Origin: Megasphaera stantonii
GTDB lineage: Bacteria; Bacillota; Negativicutes; Veillonellales; Megasphaeraceae
NCBI RefSeq assembly: GCF_003367905.1
Contig: NZ_CP029462.1
Span: forward strand, 1,984,001-2,048,000
Length of the DNA stretch: 64,000 bases
Direction of reading: 5' to 3'
Part shown: positions 62,948-64,000 of the stretch, one piece after another
How the letters are laid out: the number at the start of each line of letters is the position of its first letter
Numbering within the stretch: the stretch's first letter is position 1
Program-made: the position numbers and the translations under genes
The notes under the pieces: generated by a model
Databases searched by the model: none
What the model was told of the DNA's origin: nothing
What the model saw: only the letters and a program-made list of their open reading frames with translations

Positions 62948-63865
62948 TTAAAATTTTTCTTCCCTATCTGGTTTTAAGGCATATTTATTCCTATATTTTA
63001 AAGGAGAAAATCCATAGCTTTCCCGAAATTTTTGAATAAAATAGCTGAGCTGATTATAGCCTACAGTTTCGCTGATTTCGGAAATCGGTTTATCCGTATG
63101 GAGAATCATGTCTTTTGCGATATAAAGGCGATATTTGTTTAAAAATTTAACTGGAGACATATGAGTGTATTTTTTGAATAACAGGGAAATCCGGCTATTA
63201 TTTGTCATAATTTGCGCCGCTATCTGCTGTAATGTCAACGGCTCCGCGTAATGTTCATATATATAATTTAATGCGTTATGAAACATTTCTATTTCTTCGT
63301 AGTTTGGCGGAGAGTCTTTGGGATTATGATCTCTGAGAACATTTTCGAAGATTTGCGAAAGAAAATTCATAATCAAAAAATAGCTGGAAGGCGATTTTGT
63401 CCAGTCCAAGAAACGCTTTAAGGTATCTGACTGGTAAGGTTTTAACGGCAGCAGAATATAGGAAAATCCCTTACTCTCTAGAAAGGGCACAATGTAATGT
63501 TTTAAAATCATTGGATGAAAGACCTCCAGGCTAAAATTGATGCAGAGGGTTTTCGCATCCTGCCGTATGGTTTTTGAGCTGTGCATAAGCTGGCTATTGA
63601 CTAATAAAAGTTTGTCGTCAGAAAGATGGAAGCTGTCTCCATTCACGCAGTATTCCAATGTTCCTTCATATACCCATGTTATTTGAAGCTGGTCGTGCCA
63701 ATGAAAAGGAATATGGTCGCCTTTGGTGTGAATATAAGTTTGCGTATACATGGAAATATGAAATTCATCAGAAAAGAACTGCAGTTGTTCTTTTAGGTCT
63801 TTCTTGTTCATCAAAATTACGCCGTCGATATTTCCGCTGCTGGATTTTGGTAAAGATTCATTCAT
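62948..63865 (-). CDS. AraC family transcriptional regulator
   Basis: 305 residues. The N-terminal cupin-like sensor domain has a metal- or ligand-pocket motif HIPFHWHDQLQITWVYEG and a conserved LLLVNSQLMHSS. The C-terminal pair of helix-turn-helices covers LTLQQIAAQIMTNNSRISLLFKKYTHMSPVKFLNKYRL and [40 protein letters not shown] precedes the ATG. It converges with the TDT transporter, so any target lies elsewhere, perhaps beyond the right edge. Codon usage is more AT-rich than in neighbouring genes, a possible sign of later acquisition. Confidence 0.9.
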   Translation of the reverse strand: MNESLPKSSSGNIDGVILMNKKDLKEQLQFFSDEFHISMYTQTYIHTKGDHIPFHWHDQLQITWVYEGTLEYCVNGDSFHLSDDKLLLVNSQLMHSSKTIRQDAKTLCINFSLEVFHPMILKHYIVPFLESKGFSYILLPLKPYQSDTLKRFLDWTKSPSSYFLIMNFLSQIFENVLRDHNPKDSPPNYEEIEMFHNALNYIYEHYAEPLTLQQIAAQIMTNNSRISLLFKKYTHMSPVKFLNKYRLYIAKDMILHTDKPISEISETVGYNQLSYFIQKFRESYGFSPLKYRNKYALKPDREEKF

Positions 63866-64000
63866 TATTTTTCACCTGCATTCTGGGTTAAAAAATGATC
63901 CATGTTACTGAAAGTATAGCATAATTTTAGTAATAGCAAGGTGAAAAACATAAAAATGTGATAAAAACAAATTAAAATCTGATAGAATTATTTGGAATGT
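63866..64000 (-). other. AT-rich region upstream of the AraC gene
   Basis: There is no gene here. It is AT-rich and probably holds the promoter of the regulator gene; I cannot place one with confidence. Confidence 0.4.

Overview
The window reads as a chromosomal segment of an anaerobic diderm Firmicute of the class Negativicutes, most like Megasphaera or a close relative. This is inferred from gene content, not from a search. The signs are: a trimeric autotransporter adhesin, which needs an outer membrane; an otherwise Firmicute gene set (DUF1934-argS, an S1-domain YabR-like gene with ppx, tilS, hpt and ftsH, and an ECF module with truA); a full Rnf complex; a flavodiiron protein; and a 2-hydroxyacyl-CoA-dehydratase-type activase. 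Most genes are housekeeping. The accessory material is the 2918-residue adhesin, one IS256-family insertion and a few uncharacterised small families.

Layout. 1-1851 (-): 5' part of a large activase with two BadF/BadG-type ATPase domains, running off the left edge. 2.1-3.4 kb: speE, a three-gene tRNA cluster (His, Gln, Lys) and two terminators. 3.7-12.5 kb: the adhesin. 12.6-15.4 kb: an NhaD-type Na+/H+ antiporter (-) and two paralogous UspA genes with similar upstream blocks. 15.5-19.2 kb: a three-gene membrane operon (DUF2157, GDYXXLXY-like, LppM-like). 19.4-23.0 kb: a flavodiiron protein, a 51-codon gene, and the radical-SAM/DUF4130 pair predicted to act on DNA. 23.1-26.9 kb: DUF1934, argS, pyrG. 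27.0-28.3 kb: a complete IS256-type element with an 8-bp target duplication. 28.6-35.1 kb: a long GC-rich leader, then rnfCDGEAB and apbE. 35.2-40.3 kb: an Lrp-type regulator, a divergent ferredoxin/Crp pair, ribBA under an FMN riboswitch, and a D-lactate/glycolate-dehydrogenase-type flavoprotein. 40.5-46.0 kb: FtsB-like protein, S1 protein, ppx, tilS, hpt, ftsH. 46.2-51.3 kb: birA, coaX, dusB, greA, lysS. 51.4-55.9 kb: an exported repeat protein, an orphan BrxF-like P-loop protein, uppP, two paralogous unknown genes and a DUF805 gene. 55.9-62.6 kb: feoAB, an ECF energising module with truA, and a TDT/SLAC1-type transporter. 62.9-63.9 kb: an AraC regulator (-).

How the genes fit together. Rnf couples ferredoxin:NAD+ oxidoreduction to an ion gradient. 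ApbE supplies the covalent flavins of RnfG and RnfD, and RibBA feeds flavin synthesis. NhaD could exchange a Na+ gradient for protons. The activase, the flavoprotein dehydrogenase and Rnf fit a lactate- or amino-acid-fermenting anaerobe (inference).

No defence island, prophage or CRISPR array is visible. The best candidates for something undescribed are the roughly 345-nt structured leader in front of rnfC, the solitary BrxF-like ATPase, the coiled-coil extension after the adhesin's membrane anchor, and the paralogous pair at 54155-55156. Start codons were re-chosen by Shine-Dalgarno position in many genes.
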